This document shows, in pieces, positions 33,508 through 45,985 of a DNA stretch of 64,000 nt (positions are counted from its first letter, which is position 1; each line of letters starts with the position of its first letter). Made by a program: the position numbers and the translations under genes. The notes beneath the pieces are model-generated. The model worked only from the letters and a program-made list of their open reading frames with translations. It made no database searches and had not been told where the DNA came from. The DNA is from Diploptera punctata (taxonomy: Eukaryota > Arthropoda > Insecta > Blattodea > Blaberidae): positions 1,065,706 to 1,129,705 of the forward strand of contig JASPKZ010010238.1 of the NCBI GenBank assembly GCA_030220185.1, written 5' to 3'.

Positions 33508-33801
33508 AGAAAATCCATCTAACTCTATCTCATTCTGACTTACCTAGAAAGTGGTAGATAGTGATTATCGGGCATATTTTATGTAAGATTATTTTTATTT
33601 CCATCTGAATCATTTTCAATTTGAACTAGGTCAGAATCAGAGTTATGAGTTAAGGTCATATCTGCATATACTGGTACAGGGAACTCTTCATATAAGGTAA
33701 AGGTTCCTATGACAGGTCAAAGAAAATGCTAAAATCAATTTTAAAAATTAGCTGTCAGAAAAAAACGGTGCCTGATGCGAAAATTCTGACTACATTTCTG
33801 A

Positions 33802-34028
33802 TCAATACTAGTAAAATTCATATCAAATTCCGTTGAGGTGAAGTCATATGATGAAAGTTAAAAATTAAATTGTACCTGTTGGTAGGTGCCGTCGTCCTCA
33901 ACTTTGTTAAAATACGTATATAAAATTAACTGGAGCGCTTTCGGAAGTTAATTGTATATACATATTTTAACAAAGTTGAGGACGACGGCACCTACCAACA
34001 GGTACAATTTAATTTTTAACTTTCATCA
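33802..34028. mobile_element. Fold-back Penelope-like fragment P3
   Basis: Inverted arms at about 33848-33932 and 33943-34028 (outer end gatgaaagttaaaaatt). The centre has GAGCGCTTTCGG, as in P1, and GTTGAGGACGACGG resembles P1's GTTGAGGAGACGG. Flanked by tacatttctga (33791-33801 and 34029-34039); the empty site is seen in TIR-M copy 1 as ctacatatctgaattc. Confidence 0.75.
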
Positions 34029-34144
34029 TACATTTCTGAATTCAGTATGAAAACATCTAGATTCACTAATCAGATATCTTCTGAAGAAAACCTTGTCGAC
34101 CAGTGTAATTTGAGAAAAGTGGTTTGTACAGGGGATGATTTGAA

Positions 34145-34147
<3 letters not shown>

Positions 34148-34193
<46 letters not shown>

Positions 34194-34375
34194 GCTTTAT
34201 TTTACCTGGCAGAGTTAAGGCCTTAAGGCCTTGTCTACCACTCAACCAGGTTTAAAAAAATACAAAAAAAATAGTCTTAAATCTAATTACATTATAAATA
34301 TTAATTGTATTGTATTCATAACTTGTAATTGTAATTGTTTATATATATATATATATATATATATTGTAATTTATT
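34148..34375 (-). mobile_element. LINE-G copy 2, 3' end with 5' inversion
   Basis: (AAT)n then TTTACCTGGCAGAGTTAAGG; after about 34285 the sequence is the reverse complement of the corresponding part of copy 3 (attacattataaatattaat versus attaatatttataatgtaat). This is the 5'-inversion pattern of twin priming. Flanked by agtggtttgtacaggggatg copies at about 34129 and 34376. Confidence 0.8.
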
Positions 34376-34402
34376 AGTGGTTTGTACAGGGGATGATTTC
34401 AA

Positions 34403-34403
<1 letters not shown>

Positions 34404-34433
<30 letters not shown>

Positions 34434-34885
34434 GCTTTATTTTACCTGGCAGAGTTAAGGCCTTAAGGCCTTGTCTACTACTCAACCAGGTTTTAAAAAA
34501 TACAAACAAAAAAAATAGTCTTAAATCTAAATTACAATATATATATAAACAATTACAAGTTATGAATACAATACAATTAATATTTATAATGTAATTTGAT
34601 TTACTCTAAATTTAACGAATTAAATATATAATATGTACAAGATATATAAAAAACGAGGAAAAGATTAATGGAATAGTATAAAATTAAATATATAGAGACA
34701 AATTAATTATTAGACAACAGGTAACTGTATAAGCGTGACTTAAAGGTGCCAAGTATGCGGCAACCCCTGATATCTTGAGGAAGGAGATTCCAGGAGCGGG
34801 CAGAGGCTACTATGAAGGAAGTAGAATAGGAGGAAGTGCTATGAAGAGGAATTGTTAGCAGACTGCTATATCAGATAGGTGTGTA
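34404..34885 (-). mobile_element. LINE-G copy 3, 3' end with C-terminal codons
   Basis: As copy 1, longer: the minus strand at 34740-34860 reads RSWNLLPQDIRGCRILGTF, the CR1-like C-terminus. Confidence 0.83.
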
Positions 34886-34950
34886 AAGAGAGCTTATGTC
34901 CACGCGACCATGAACATATGGGTTCGATAGTGCCAGAGTGAGTTAGTTAA
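34886..34950 (+). mobile_element. LINE-A copy 9, 3' end scrap
   Basis: AGAGAGCTTATGTCCACGCG to GTGCCAGAGTGAGTTAGTTA: last 60 bp of LINE-A with changes. Confidence 0.85.
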
Positions 34951-35750
34951 TGTATTAAGGAAAGCCATAAAAGTATAATTAGACGAATGCTATAAAAAAT
35001 GCAAGCAATATATCACATAATTATTAGTCATGAGAGAATAAAACACTAATATCCCGTTATGACATGCGCTCGCTTCATTACTATAAAAGCGCGCGAGTAC
35101 ACTTGAAACAACATCCCCTTATTTCTCCCCCCTTCATAACGGAATATTTTTCGTGTAATAGAGTATTAGGCGCTTGCACCACCCAACGAGCGAAATCAAT
35201 CATACGTAGCGTCATTTATGAAAATAGATGAGGTCTGCTTTCAGTGTAATTGTAACCAACATGGATTATTGCAAGCTATAATTTAGACGACGGCTTAAAG
35301 CCACATTAAGTACACGTTACTGGAGAAGACATGTAGCAGATTAAAAGAACTTAACATCAGAACTTAATGCAAAGTAAGCCTAATAGTATTGCAGAATCCC
35401 GGACAAAGACGCTCGGAGCTAGATCCTGCCTAATTGAATATTCACAACTTGGAATCTCAGATAACATCCAGTCTTCTCCTGCTGTACATAATGTCGTTAA
35501 GACAGTGTTACACATTATTGTTATTCAATATAAGACCATTATTATCTAACCACCTGCTATTTTCGTGTGGTTTGCAAAGCTTGTACCTCCTTTCTTGCTC
35601 AGTGTACTAACGCCTGTTGCTCCAACTTTGTCTGCAAAGGAATTTGTCCAAAGTTATTTTACATGGAGCGATGATGTAAATGGAAAGTATTATTAACCTA
35701 AAATAATTGTGTGAAATTATAATAATATATGCTATAAACACAAGCTTGTA
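34951..35750. other. No gene seen
   Basis: More GC-balanced than its neighbours in places (35050-35250) but with no recognisable frame; the 60-codon frame at 35367-35549 is not supported. Confidence 0.45.
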
Positions 35751-36155
35751 TCGGCCGCGGTGGATTAGTGGTTATGCTCCTTGCCTCTGGTCCCGAGGGT
35801 TGCGGGTTCAAACCCGGCCGGGGTCGATGGATTTTTTAGGATGGAAAAATCCAAGGAGAAAGTCCTCCGGGAGGGACTTTAAGCCGTGGGTCCCGAGTCT
35901 GAAGATTTTTCAGGCTCGTAAAAGATCCTTAAGCCTGAATGAAAGGCCTCTAAGCAAAATTTACCGAATTTTCCCGTCCTAGTACTACCTTGGTTTCCTA
36001 GATGTCAGTATGAGGCGGAACGCTGACCACGGACCACTCAAAAATTACTTCTATACGAAAACAAGTGTAACTAAATTAGTATGGTTCAAATTCTCCCCTG
36101 TAGGGGGAGAGCGCCTAAATCTCTGTTAAGGGAAACATTGGCATACAAGACGAAG
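35751..36155 (+). mobile_element. SINE-4 copy 2, full length
   Basis: 405 bp with 13-bp duplication acacaagcttgta (35738-35750 and 36156-36168). tRNA-like head TCGGCCGCGGTGGATTAGTG, B box GGGTTCAAACCC, then a long body. Confidence 0.93.
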
Positions 36156-36168
36156 ACACAAGCTTGTA

Positions 36169-36985
36169 CAAAACAGAGAACCGAGGGGTTCTCTGTTAAA
36201 GTTAATATATATTAATACAATAATATTGTTTTACAAACAAATATACAATACTACTATATTTTTTATTACAAAACATAGCTAGGAATTGTTTTATCTAAAA
36301 TTTGTAAGGTATTAACATAAGACGGTAGGCCAAAATTTGAAAATAAAAAAAACAATATTTGTTTTTTTTTCATAATTGAATAGTCTGATATTTTCTGAAC
36401 ATTTCTGTATATGATTTTTAAAGAACGGCAGTTAATTATTTTTTTTAAACAATTGACAATTGTCAGCCTGTAATATCATTATACTTCAAACCTTGTTTTC
36501 TGGAAAGTGAAAATTTTCGAACATTTGCTCCATTATCTCAGGAACTATTAAAGATATGTACATGATATTTTACAGGCGATAAATCTAGTTGTAGTAAAGC
36601 TGTGGAACTGCAATCATGATAATCTCTTGTACAGATTCTCACTTATGATTTTTACAAATATTTTTTTTAAATAAAAAAGAGACTATTGGCAAAAGAAAAA
36701 TATATATAGGACATCAGTATTTAGATACAAGTTTGACTGAGGTTCAGTGGTCTTTACAAGCCTCAGTTAATCTGCTGTAAAAATTTCATTACAATCCATC
36801 TAGTATTTTCTGAGAAAATGGGTCTCAAATTCACATGATTTAACATTGATGGGATAGGGCCTATCGTATGACCTTAATCTGATACAATTCGACAACATTA
36901 TTTATTTATCAGGTTACAATCACAACTGGATTTTAATGTATCATACTACCAAAAAGAAGATATAAATATGAAAATATAGAAATTT
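36169..36985. other. No gene seen
   Basis: AT-rich; 36480-36850 has the look of old interspersed repeat, but no partner was found in the window. Confidence 0.4.
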
Positions 36986-36989
36986 TAAA

Positions 36990-37435
36990 GGATGTGTGGA
37001 GCAATAAGAGGAACTCTAAAGAATAAAACAACTGAAGATACTCAACTGAAATTTTGTAAAGTCATGACCGTTCCTACTACTATGTATGACGGTGAAAATT
37101 GGACTTTATCTCGTTAATATAGGAGAAGCATAGAGGCAGCGGAGACGAGATTTTTAAGGCCAACGGCGGGCTACACTCGTATAAAAGGAATTCAGAGATG
37201 AGATCAATTAAACATTTTTAAATTGACGGTTAAAATTGATAAAAAAAGACAAAATTTGTACGAACATCTACTAAGAATGCCAGATCATGGACCTCCTAAA
37301 ATGATTTTAAACTACAGACCTACAGGATATAGAAGTCAAGGAACACCATTTGGTAGATGGGGAGACCAAACCTCTTGAAGTCGGAAAGGGCCATAGGGCC
37401 TAAGCCTTGATGATGATGATGACGATAATTCATGT
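36990..37435 (+). mobile_element. LINE-E copy 2, 3' end, decayed
   Basis: QLKFCKVMTVPTTMYDGENW, FLRPTAGYTRIKG, LNIFKLTVKIDKKRQNLYEH, LRMPDHGPPKMILNYRPTG; ends AGGGCCTAAGCCTTGATGAT with (GAT)n. Confidence 0.82.
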
Positions 37436-37467
37436 AACAAAACATACAAAAATGTCTTTAGATTAAT

Positions 37468-38013
37468 ATCACTGAGCAACAAAAAAAACTTGTTTTTTGT
37501 CTCAGAAAGAAAAATATGTGATTCTAATAGTATGTCTTCTCCTGAATTCAAATATGATACCGGTTTTTTGCCAACACGTAAGGTTTCCGAGAGACAAGTA
37601 TTTTTATAATTACAAACACTTACAATTTTCTACATTCGTAACTACACAATATTCGAACTTTCGGACTCGCCTAGAAAGTAAGAAATCACGATTTTCTGCT
37701 ATATTTCGCCTGTTGAGCATCCATCTTGATAGTCCAACAATAATCGGCCAGCATATTAGGATTCAATTTGCCTTGACATCTCTTTTCCATAGCTGAAATC
37801 TCCTGATGAAAGTGTTCCCCGTTTTATTTTACAATGGACAAATGGACAAAAAAGTCTGTGAAAAATTATTTAAATCCATTAATTGAAATTGAAATAAAAA
37901 AAACTGTGGATGATGGAGAAATTCCGAATACATATTTGAAAACACGATAAAAAGCTGCATTAAGTACAACTATTGGTACTCATGAGACAAAAAAATCATG
38001 TTGACCAGTGTAA
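37468..38013 (-). mobile_element. TIR-M element copy 3 with ORF remnant
   Basis: Left end CACTGAGCAACAAAAAAAAC and right end ATGTTGACCAGTGTAATT are degenerate TIRs. Minus strand at 37700-37830 reads GEHFHQEISAMEKRCQGK and NPNMLADYCWTIKMD, parallel to copy 1 (GERFHQ, MEKRYQGKW, MLADYCWT). Confidence 0.68.
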
Positions 38014-38740
<727 letters not shown>

Positions 38741-39110
38741 GCAAGAATATCCAGGAAGGATAAAATCAGAAATTCATATATAAAAGAAAAAATGCAGGTA
38801 CAATATTCAATATTAGATTTTATAAAGAAGAAACAATTAAATTGGTACGGACACATTAGAAGGATGGAAGAAGGAAGACTACCTAAGATAATCATGGATT
38901 GGGAACCACAGGGAAGGAAAAAGAAGGGTAGACCAAATATTACGTGGATTCAGGGAATAAATGAAACTAAGAGGGAATGGGAAATAGAAGAAGATATGTG
39001 GATGAACAGACAAGAATGGAAAAATGTGTTGAAACAAATGTGTAGTTAACTGTGAACATGGGTACCGGAAAAATGTATATTCATTGTAAAAGCCGGAATA
39101 ATAAAAAAAA
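38741..39110 (+). mobile_element. LINE-K copy 2, C-terminal region
   Basis: Frame 38792-39049 encodes IKKKQLNWYGHIRRMEEGRL, GRKKKGRPNITWIQGINE and WMNRQEWKNVLKQ, a basic post-RT tail with GRP motif. Ends near AATAATAAAA with (ATC)n following at 39118. Confidence 0.83.
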
Positions 39111-39473
39111 TATTATTATCATCATCATCATCATCATTATCACCATCACCATATAAAACTTTTCCATTAGAGGATTGCCACAAGGACACAGTGATAGAGA
39201 CAATTAATTTTCGAAATTGATTAAATATATTTTATAATTACATTAAAACATTTTAAATTGTAATTTAAGTATATTCTATAAGTAGACATTTTGTAAAGAT
39301 GGTTTGTTAAAATTGAAATTGATCCTCTAATCTAATGGAACCGATGACAATTTTAGAAAGATACACTCTGTCGAAATCTAAGAAATTCCAATATTTAGCT
39401 ACGAATCCTGGTATAGTACCTCTTGCCCTCATCATCAATCCTGCGACAGTTATACTATCTAGTTGGCATTTAT
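39111..39473. other. No gene; shared repeat at 39155-39285
   Basis: 39155-39285 resembles 25385-25515 (ggattgccacaaggacac...gagacaattaattttc). The reading GLPQG in it is reminiscent of an RT motif, too short to call. Confidence 0.4.
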
Positions 39474-40224
39474 CATAAGTAATGCCACGAGTGATTTCCA
39501 AATTATCGATAAATTCACGACTCACGAAGTGAGGAGTGAATTTATCTAGAGAATTTGGAAATCAAGAGTGGCATTTGTTAGGACTATTTAACGAGTAAAA
39601 TTAAGCTGTTTACTCACAAATCATTATTTAACTATAGTTATTTTAAAATATTTATATATTTAATGTAAACTGCGATGCTTGAAAACAAATGAGAAACGAT
39701 AGGTACGCTTCTACTGCTTCTTTTGTTTATCACTGCAACCAGATCATACTATTTATTGCCAAAGGAACGCAATATTGTAAGAATGCTCTCTAGTGGAGAA
39801 AAAATGAAACACATCAAACTGTATATTAATTCATTTCTGATGTCGTATGATGTAAATAGGACAATTATATTTTTCTGGATTGTTACCTGGGAAAAAATAC
39901 ATTTAAGAAAGTGCAAACAGTGGTTTCTTTTTTTGGTGGTATAATCAATTGCTACAAATGTTTTATATTAACTCCCGCATGCGGCTTGTGTTGACATTCA
40001 TGCACTATGTATACAATCTGGTAGCCGTATTTTTTCGCGGGCTCAGTCACTGCAAAATAATGGTCAGACCTGTTCAGAATATTAAAAAGGAGGAGGTTTC
40101 TTTAATATGGTAATTATAACACTGATAAATATTTCGTGAAACACGACTCTGATTGGTTGTAAAACAGAAATCATTGAAACGTGATTGGTCATTGAGTCCC
40201 ATTTGGGGCATGAGTTAAATAGTC
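39474..40224 (+). mobile_element. HP element copy 6, best preserved
   Basis: Complete head palindrome (TGCCACGAGTGATTTCCAAA, GATAAATTCAC, CTCACGAAGTGAG, GTGAATTTATC, TTTGGAAATCAAGAGTGGCA at 39483-39574), GGACTATTTAACG, body, two ATTGG boxes 32 bp apart near 40150-40190, end GTTAAATAGTC. About 750 bp. A frame at 39723-39944 also appears in copies 7 and 9 only because the DNA is similar. Confidence 0.88.
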
Positions 40225-40913
40225 TTTGTAATAGTCAATTTTTGGCTCATATGTGGCTTTAGTTCAATAATCTGTAGCAAATAAATCATATAGACAACAT
40301 AACTTCAAAGAATATTATATATGGATGTCCATATAATACATGGATTCTGGATCGTTGTTTAGAAAGAACATGAGAAACTCTCATAATAGATACACTCTTA
40401 TATGCTAAGTTGAAGATCCCACTGTAGGGTAAATGTAATTGCAGTCACGTCAGGGTTCGGGTGAGCGTGTTCAGGCGTAAGTACTATTCATTTTCAAAAC
40501 ATTTTACTTACGTTATTTAAAAAAATGTGACTGCTTGAAGGTCAACGTTTCAGGAATCATGTATACTAGTTTTCCCTACAGTTGTACTAGTTCCCCACCT
40601 GATGTGTTTCGTCCCCCCTCCCCTATAGTGGGTTGTTCAGTTCAGGATATAACACCACCCTAATGAATGAAACATATTTCCCTTCTCCTTGACATAAGAG
40701 AAACTGGAGGATAGGTGGAAATATAATATTTGTCTTCATGATTATAGAAAATTCTGAACAACGTACTCGTAGATTGACTCCAGAATCGACATTAAAATGA
40801 TACATCCCGAATGCAAACATCCTTCTCTACTTTGCATATTTTCAAACATGTGTAAGTCCTACTTAAGATAATGTAGACTTTTATAAATAGAATAAAAATG
40901 TATTTGTTTTCAG
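40225..40913. other. Intron sequence upstream of the receptor exon
   Basis: No repeats recognised. The 3' splice site is tttgttttcag ending at 40913. Confidence 0.5.
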
Positions 40914-41145
40914 GCTGAGAATTGATAAGACAGGAGGTGCCTGGTGCCCCAAGCAGCAGGTGGAACGCGGAGTGCGGGAGTATCTCGAGATTGACTTAGG
41001 CGAAGTATATGTTCTGACCGGAGTAGAAACACAAGGGCGTTACGATAGGGGCCGAGGTCAAGAATACGCCGAGGAATACACTATAGAATACTGGAGACCT
41101 GGACTTGGGGAATGGAGACAATACAGTCGCTGGGATGGCAAACAG
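40914..41145 (+). CDS. Ddr: Discoidin domain receptor, internal exon of the discoidin (F5/8C) domain
   Basis: 232-bp exon bounded by AG (40912-40913) and GTAAGA (41146 on). The frame opens with one base finishing a split codon (phase 2) and ends on a codon boundary (phase 0). It encodes 77 residues: LRIDKTGGAWCPKQQVERGV, REYLEIDLGEVYVLTGVETQ, GRYDRGRGQEYAEEYTIEYW, RPGLGEWRQYSRWDGKQ. GAWCP, EYLEIDLG, VETQGR and QEYAEEY are hallmarks of the DDR discoidin domain, the collagen-binding ectodomain of a receptor tyrosine kinase. It lacks stops, unlike all surrounding repeats. The start codon, other ectodomain exons, transmembrane segment and kinase are not in the window. Could be another discoidin protein, but the match to DDR is specific. 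Confidence 0.85.
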
Positions 41146-41247
41146 GTAAGAAACTTTATACAAGTGCTGAAACGTAGAGTAAATACAGACAATTAGAAGA
41201 TTGTAAACTTTAAATAAGTGATCTGATATATTTTCTCTACTACTTCA

Positions 41248-41420
<173 letters not shown>

Positions 41421-41472
41421 ATTAACCTTGAAACACGAGATGCAAAATTAAAATAAACTTATACCATAAAAT

Positions 41473-41800
41473 GTCCACCGCTGTGCACTCGAGGTAACGT
41501 GTTGACTTCTCACGCGCCCGGGTTCGATTCGCGGTCGAGACAAGCTCCTGGGTGAGTTTTTTTTCGGGGTGTTTCCTCACCTGTAAGACAAATGTCAGAA
41601 AGCTCAGAGCCCAACGGTCCCCGAAAGTCATCCGGCCATCATCGTTATCCTTATCATTATCATAATTATCCTTCACCGGTGTGGAAAGCAACGGGAAGCT
41701 ACCACATCTATAATTCCCTAGTAAAGTTGCAAAGTATAGTATGAAAGTACTATGATTGCAGTTAAAGACCTGCCCTCAAGCAGAATTATTATGGAATGGA
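41473..41800 (+). mobile_element. SINE-1 copy 3, intronic
   Basis: Head TCCACCGCTGTGCACTCGAG, B box GGGTTCGATTCGC; body through CACCGGTGTGGAAAGCAACG and CTATAATTCCCTAGTAAAG, matching the longer copy at 50223-50531. Lies in the receptor intron, same strand. Confidence 0.88.
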
Positions 41801-41861
41801 ATATAAAATGTAGCATATTAATCAACCTATACATAAGTACACACACACATATATATATCAT

Positions 41862-41992
41862 CATCATCATCCGGTATCATGACAGCTACCGCCGTCTTCC
41901 GGAAACCGAACACCATTCCTCTCTGTCCATCCATTGATATTCATAGCTGCTTGTACCCCTTCTATCCAAGTTTTCTTCGGTCTTCCTCCTTT

Positions 41993-41995
<3 letters not shown>
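41862..41995 (-). mobile_element. LINE C-terminal scrap next to the CA/CACG tract
   Basis: Minus strand reads KGGRPKKTWIEGVQAAMNIN then GWTERNGVRFPEDGGSC, the GRP-W tail of a LINE, with (GAT)n 3' tail at 41861-41870. Confidence 0.75.
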
Positions 41996-44120
<2,125 letters not shown>

Positions 44121-44121
44121 T

Positions 44122-44430
44122 AGGGTTACACCTTTTTGGACTTTTGTGAAATATAATATTTCCTGTGCAATGGATGGATGAGCTTTTACTTAAAACTATT
44201 GGCAAAGGGTTTCATTTCACTGAGTTTTAAGAAAAGGTCACACCCAAGCATATTTATATATCAATATTTAATACTGATTTGGGGGTGACCTTTTCTTGAA
44301 GCTCAGTGAAATGAATGCCCTTTTCAATGGTTTTAAGTAAACGTTCACCCATTCATTGCACAGGAAATATTTTACACGCATTCATTGCACAGGAAATATT
44401 TTAGTTCACAAAAGTCCAAAAAGTTAGCCT
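44122..44430. mobile_element. MITE-3 copy 1, long-arm fold-back
   Basis: AGGGTTACACCTTTTTGGAC at the left faces TCCAAAAAGTTAGCCT at the right; GAAAAGGTCACACCC faces GGGGTGACCTTTTC near the centre (44234, 44282). About 309 bp with arms over 100 bp and a 26-bp internal direct duplication (cattcattgcacaggaaatattt). No ORF. Confidence 0.85.
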
Positions 44431-44440
44431 ATGAACCTAG

Positions 44441-44730
44441 AGGGTTATGCTATAACTTTTTGGAGTGTTTGTTGAAATAAAATATTTCCTGTACAAAGAA
44501 TGAGCGAACATTTGCTTAAAACCATTGAAAAACGGCCTTAATTTCACTAAGCTTCAAGAAAAGGTCACCCCCAAATCGATATTAAATATTGATATATCAA
44601 TATATTTGGGGTGACCTTTTCTTGAAGCTCAGTGAAATGAAGGCCTTTTTCAATGGTTTTAAGCAAAAGTTCATCCATCCATTGTACAGGAAATATTTTA
44701 GTTCACAAAAGTTCAAAAAGTTATAACCCT
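44441..44730. mobile_element. MITE-3 copy 2
   Basis: AGGGTTATGCTATAACTTTT and AAAAAGTTATAACCCT ends; GGTCACCCCCAAAT faces ATTTGGGGTGACC around 'ttaaatattgatatatcaat'. Ten bases separate it from copy 1. Confidence 0.87.
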
Positions 44731-45061
44731 AATGTATATACTGCATATGTCCCACATGGATGGAGTGCCTATGTAATAAGAGTGTGGACACAGGAAACCT
44801 TGTCATTTTTGTTCCAAAGTTACGTTATGATGTTCATGGTAGAGGAAAATGTTTGTTCGTTTTAGTAACTAATTCACTGGTACAATGGAACACGGAGCTG
44901 TAGCAGTGAACAGTATTAAGTACAAACTGTGGATATCTTTATGACCTCACAATATGTGGTCTCTTAACATTTGCATATTGATAATAATATAAAGTCAAAG
45001 GTGTTGTAGTACATTTTTGATTACAAGGGAATTATTAATGTTATTACAAAACCCACCTTCA
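44731..45061. other. No gene seen
   Basis: AT-rich flank between MITE-3 and the minisatellite. Confidence 0.5.
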
Positions 45062-45985
45062 AATTTTGTTCATCGAGTAAGGTCTAGTAAACATTCGAGG
45101 TGCTAAAAGTCTGTTTGGAGTTCCAACTGCAAGATCCTGAGATCTGTGGTTTGTCTAGCAAGGATCTCAGGTATCAAAACATTTTCTGAGACATCCAACT
45201 GTTAGATCCTGTGATCTGTGATCATTTAGTAAGGACCCCACTTACCAAATCACTGTTTGGGAATTCCAATTGCAAGATCCTGAGAACTGTGGTCATCTAG
45301 TAAGGACTCCATTTCCCAAAAAAAATCTGCTGGGAATTCCAATTGCAAGGTCCTGAGATATGTGGCCATCTAGTGAGGACCCCACTTACAAAAAAAACTG
45401 CTTGGGATTCCAATTACAAGATCCTGAGATCTGTGGGCATCTAGTAAGGACCCTACGTACCAAACAAAACTGCTGGGAATTCCAATTGCAAAATTCTACA
45501 ATCCATGGTCATCTGGTAAGGACACAATTTACCAAACATTTGATGGAAATTCCAATTAAAAGATCCTGAGGTCTGTGGTCATCTAGTAAAGACTGCAGTT
45601 GCCATAAATCTGCTGAGACTTCCAATTGCACGATCCTGTAATCTAGGTCTTATAGTAAGGTTCCCTGGTATCAAAAATATGCTAAGATTTCCAACTGCAG
45701 GGTCATAAGATCTGTGATCATCTAGTAAGGAACCGAGGCATCTAAAATTAACTAAGAGTTTCAAGTACAGGATCCTGAGACCTGTGATAATGTAGTAAGA
45801 ATCCCAGGCACCAAAAATCTGCTAAGAGTTCCACCTGCAAGATACAGAGAACTGTGATCAATTAGTAAGTATCCATTTACTAAAAATCTGTTGAGATTTT
45901 CAACTGCAATATCTAGTAACGATTCTAAACACCAAAAAATTTGCTAAGATTTCCATCTGCATGATTCTGAGATCACATAAGAAAT
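45062..45985. repeat. Degenerate minisatellite, about 13 units of 69-73 bp
   Basis: Consensus parts: AATTGCAAGATCCTGAGATC, TGTGGTCATCTAGTAAGGAC, CCACTTACCAAA, CTGCTGGGAATTCC. The 'gatcctga' anchor recurs at 45132, 45204, 45275, 45348, 45419, 45491, 45561, 45631, 45700, 45769, 45839 and 45909. Units diverge by perhaps 15-30 percent, so the array is old. No CRISPR architecture. Confidence 0.93.

Larger units (their letters stand above)
32612..34108. mobile_element. TIR-M element copy 2, both ends intact, with nested insertions
   Basis: Perfect 16-bp terminal inverted repeats: TTACACTGGTCGACAA at 32612-32627 and TTGTCGACCAGTGTAA at 34093-34108. The interior is interrupted by LINE-F (32776-33507, itself holding a DT element) and the fold-back P3 (33802-34028). 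Removing these leaves roughly 540 bp of TIR-M. The DEHGERFHQ block of copies 1 and 3 is missing here. It would be a non-autonomous DNA transposon; the superfamily was not identified. Confidence 0.75.

Noticed and set aside
39723..39944. Frame conserved in several HP copies (MFITATRSYYLL)
   Set aside because: Broken or shifted in other HP copies and follows DNA similarity rather than protein constraint.
45062..45985. CRISPR-like regular spacing
   Set aside because: The whole unit repeats with drift; there are no unique spacers and the genome is eukaryotic. It is a minisatellite.
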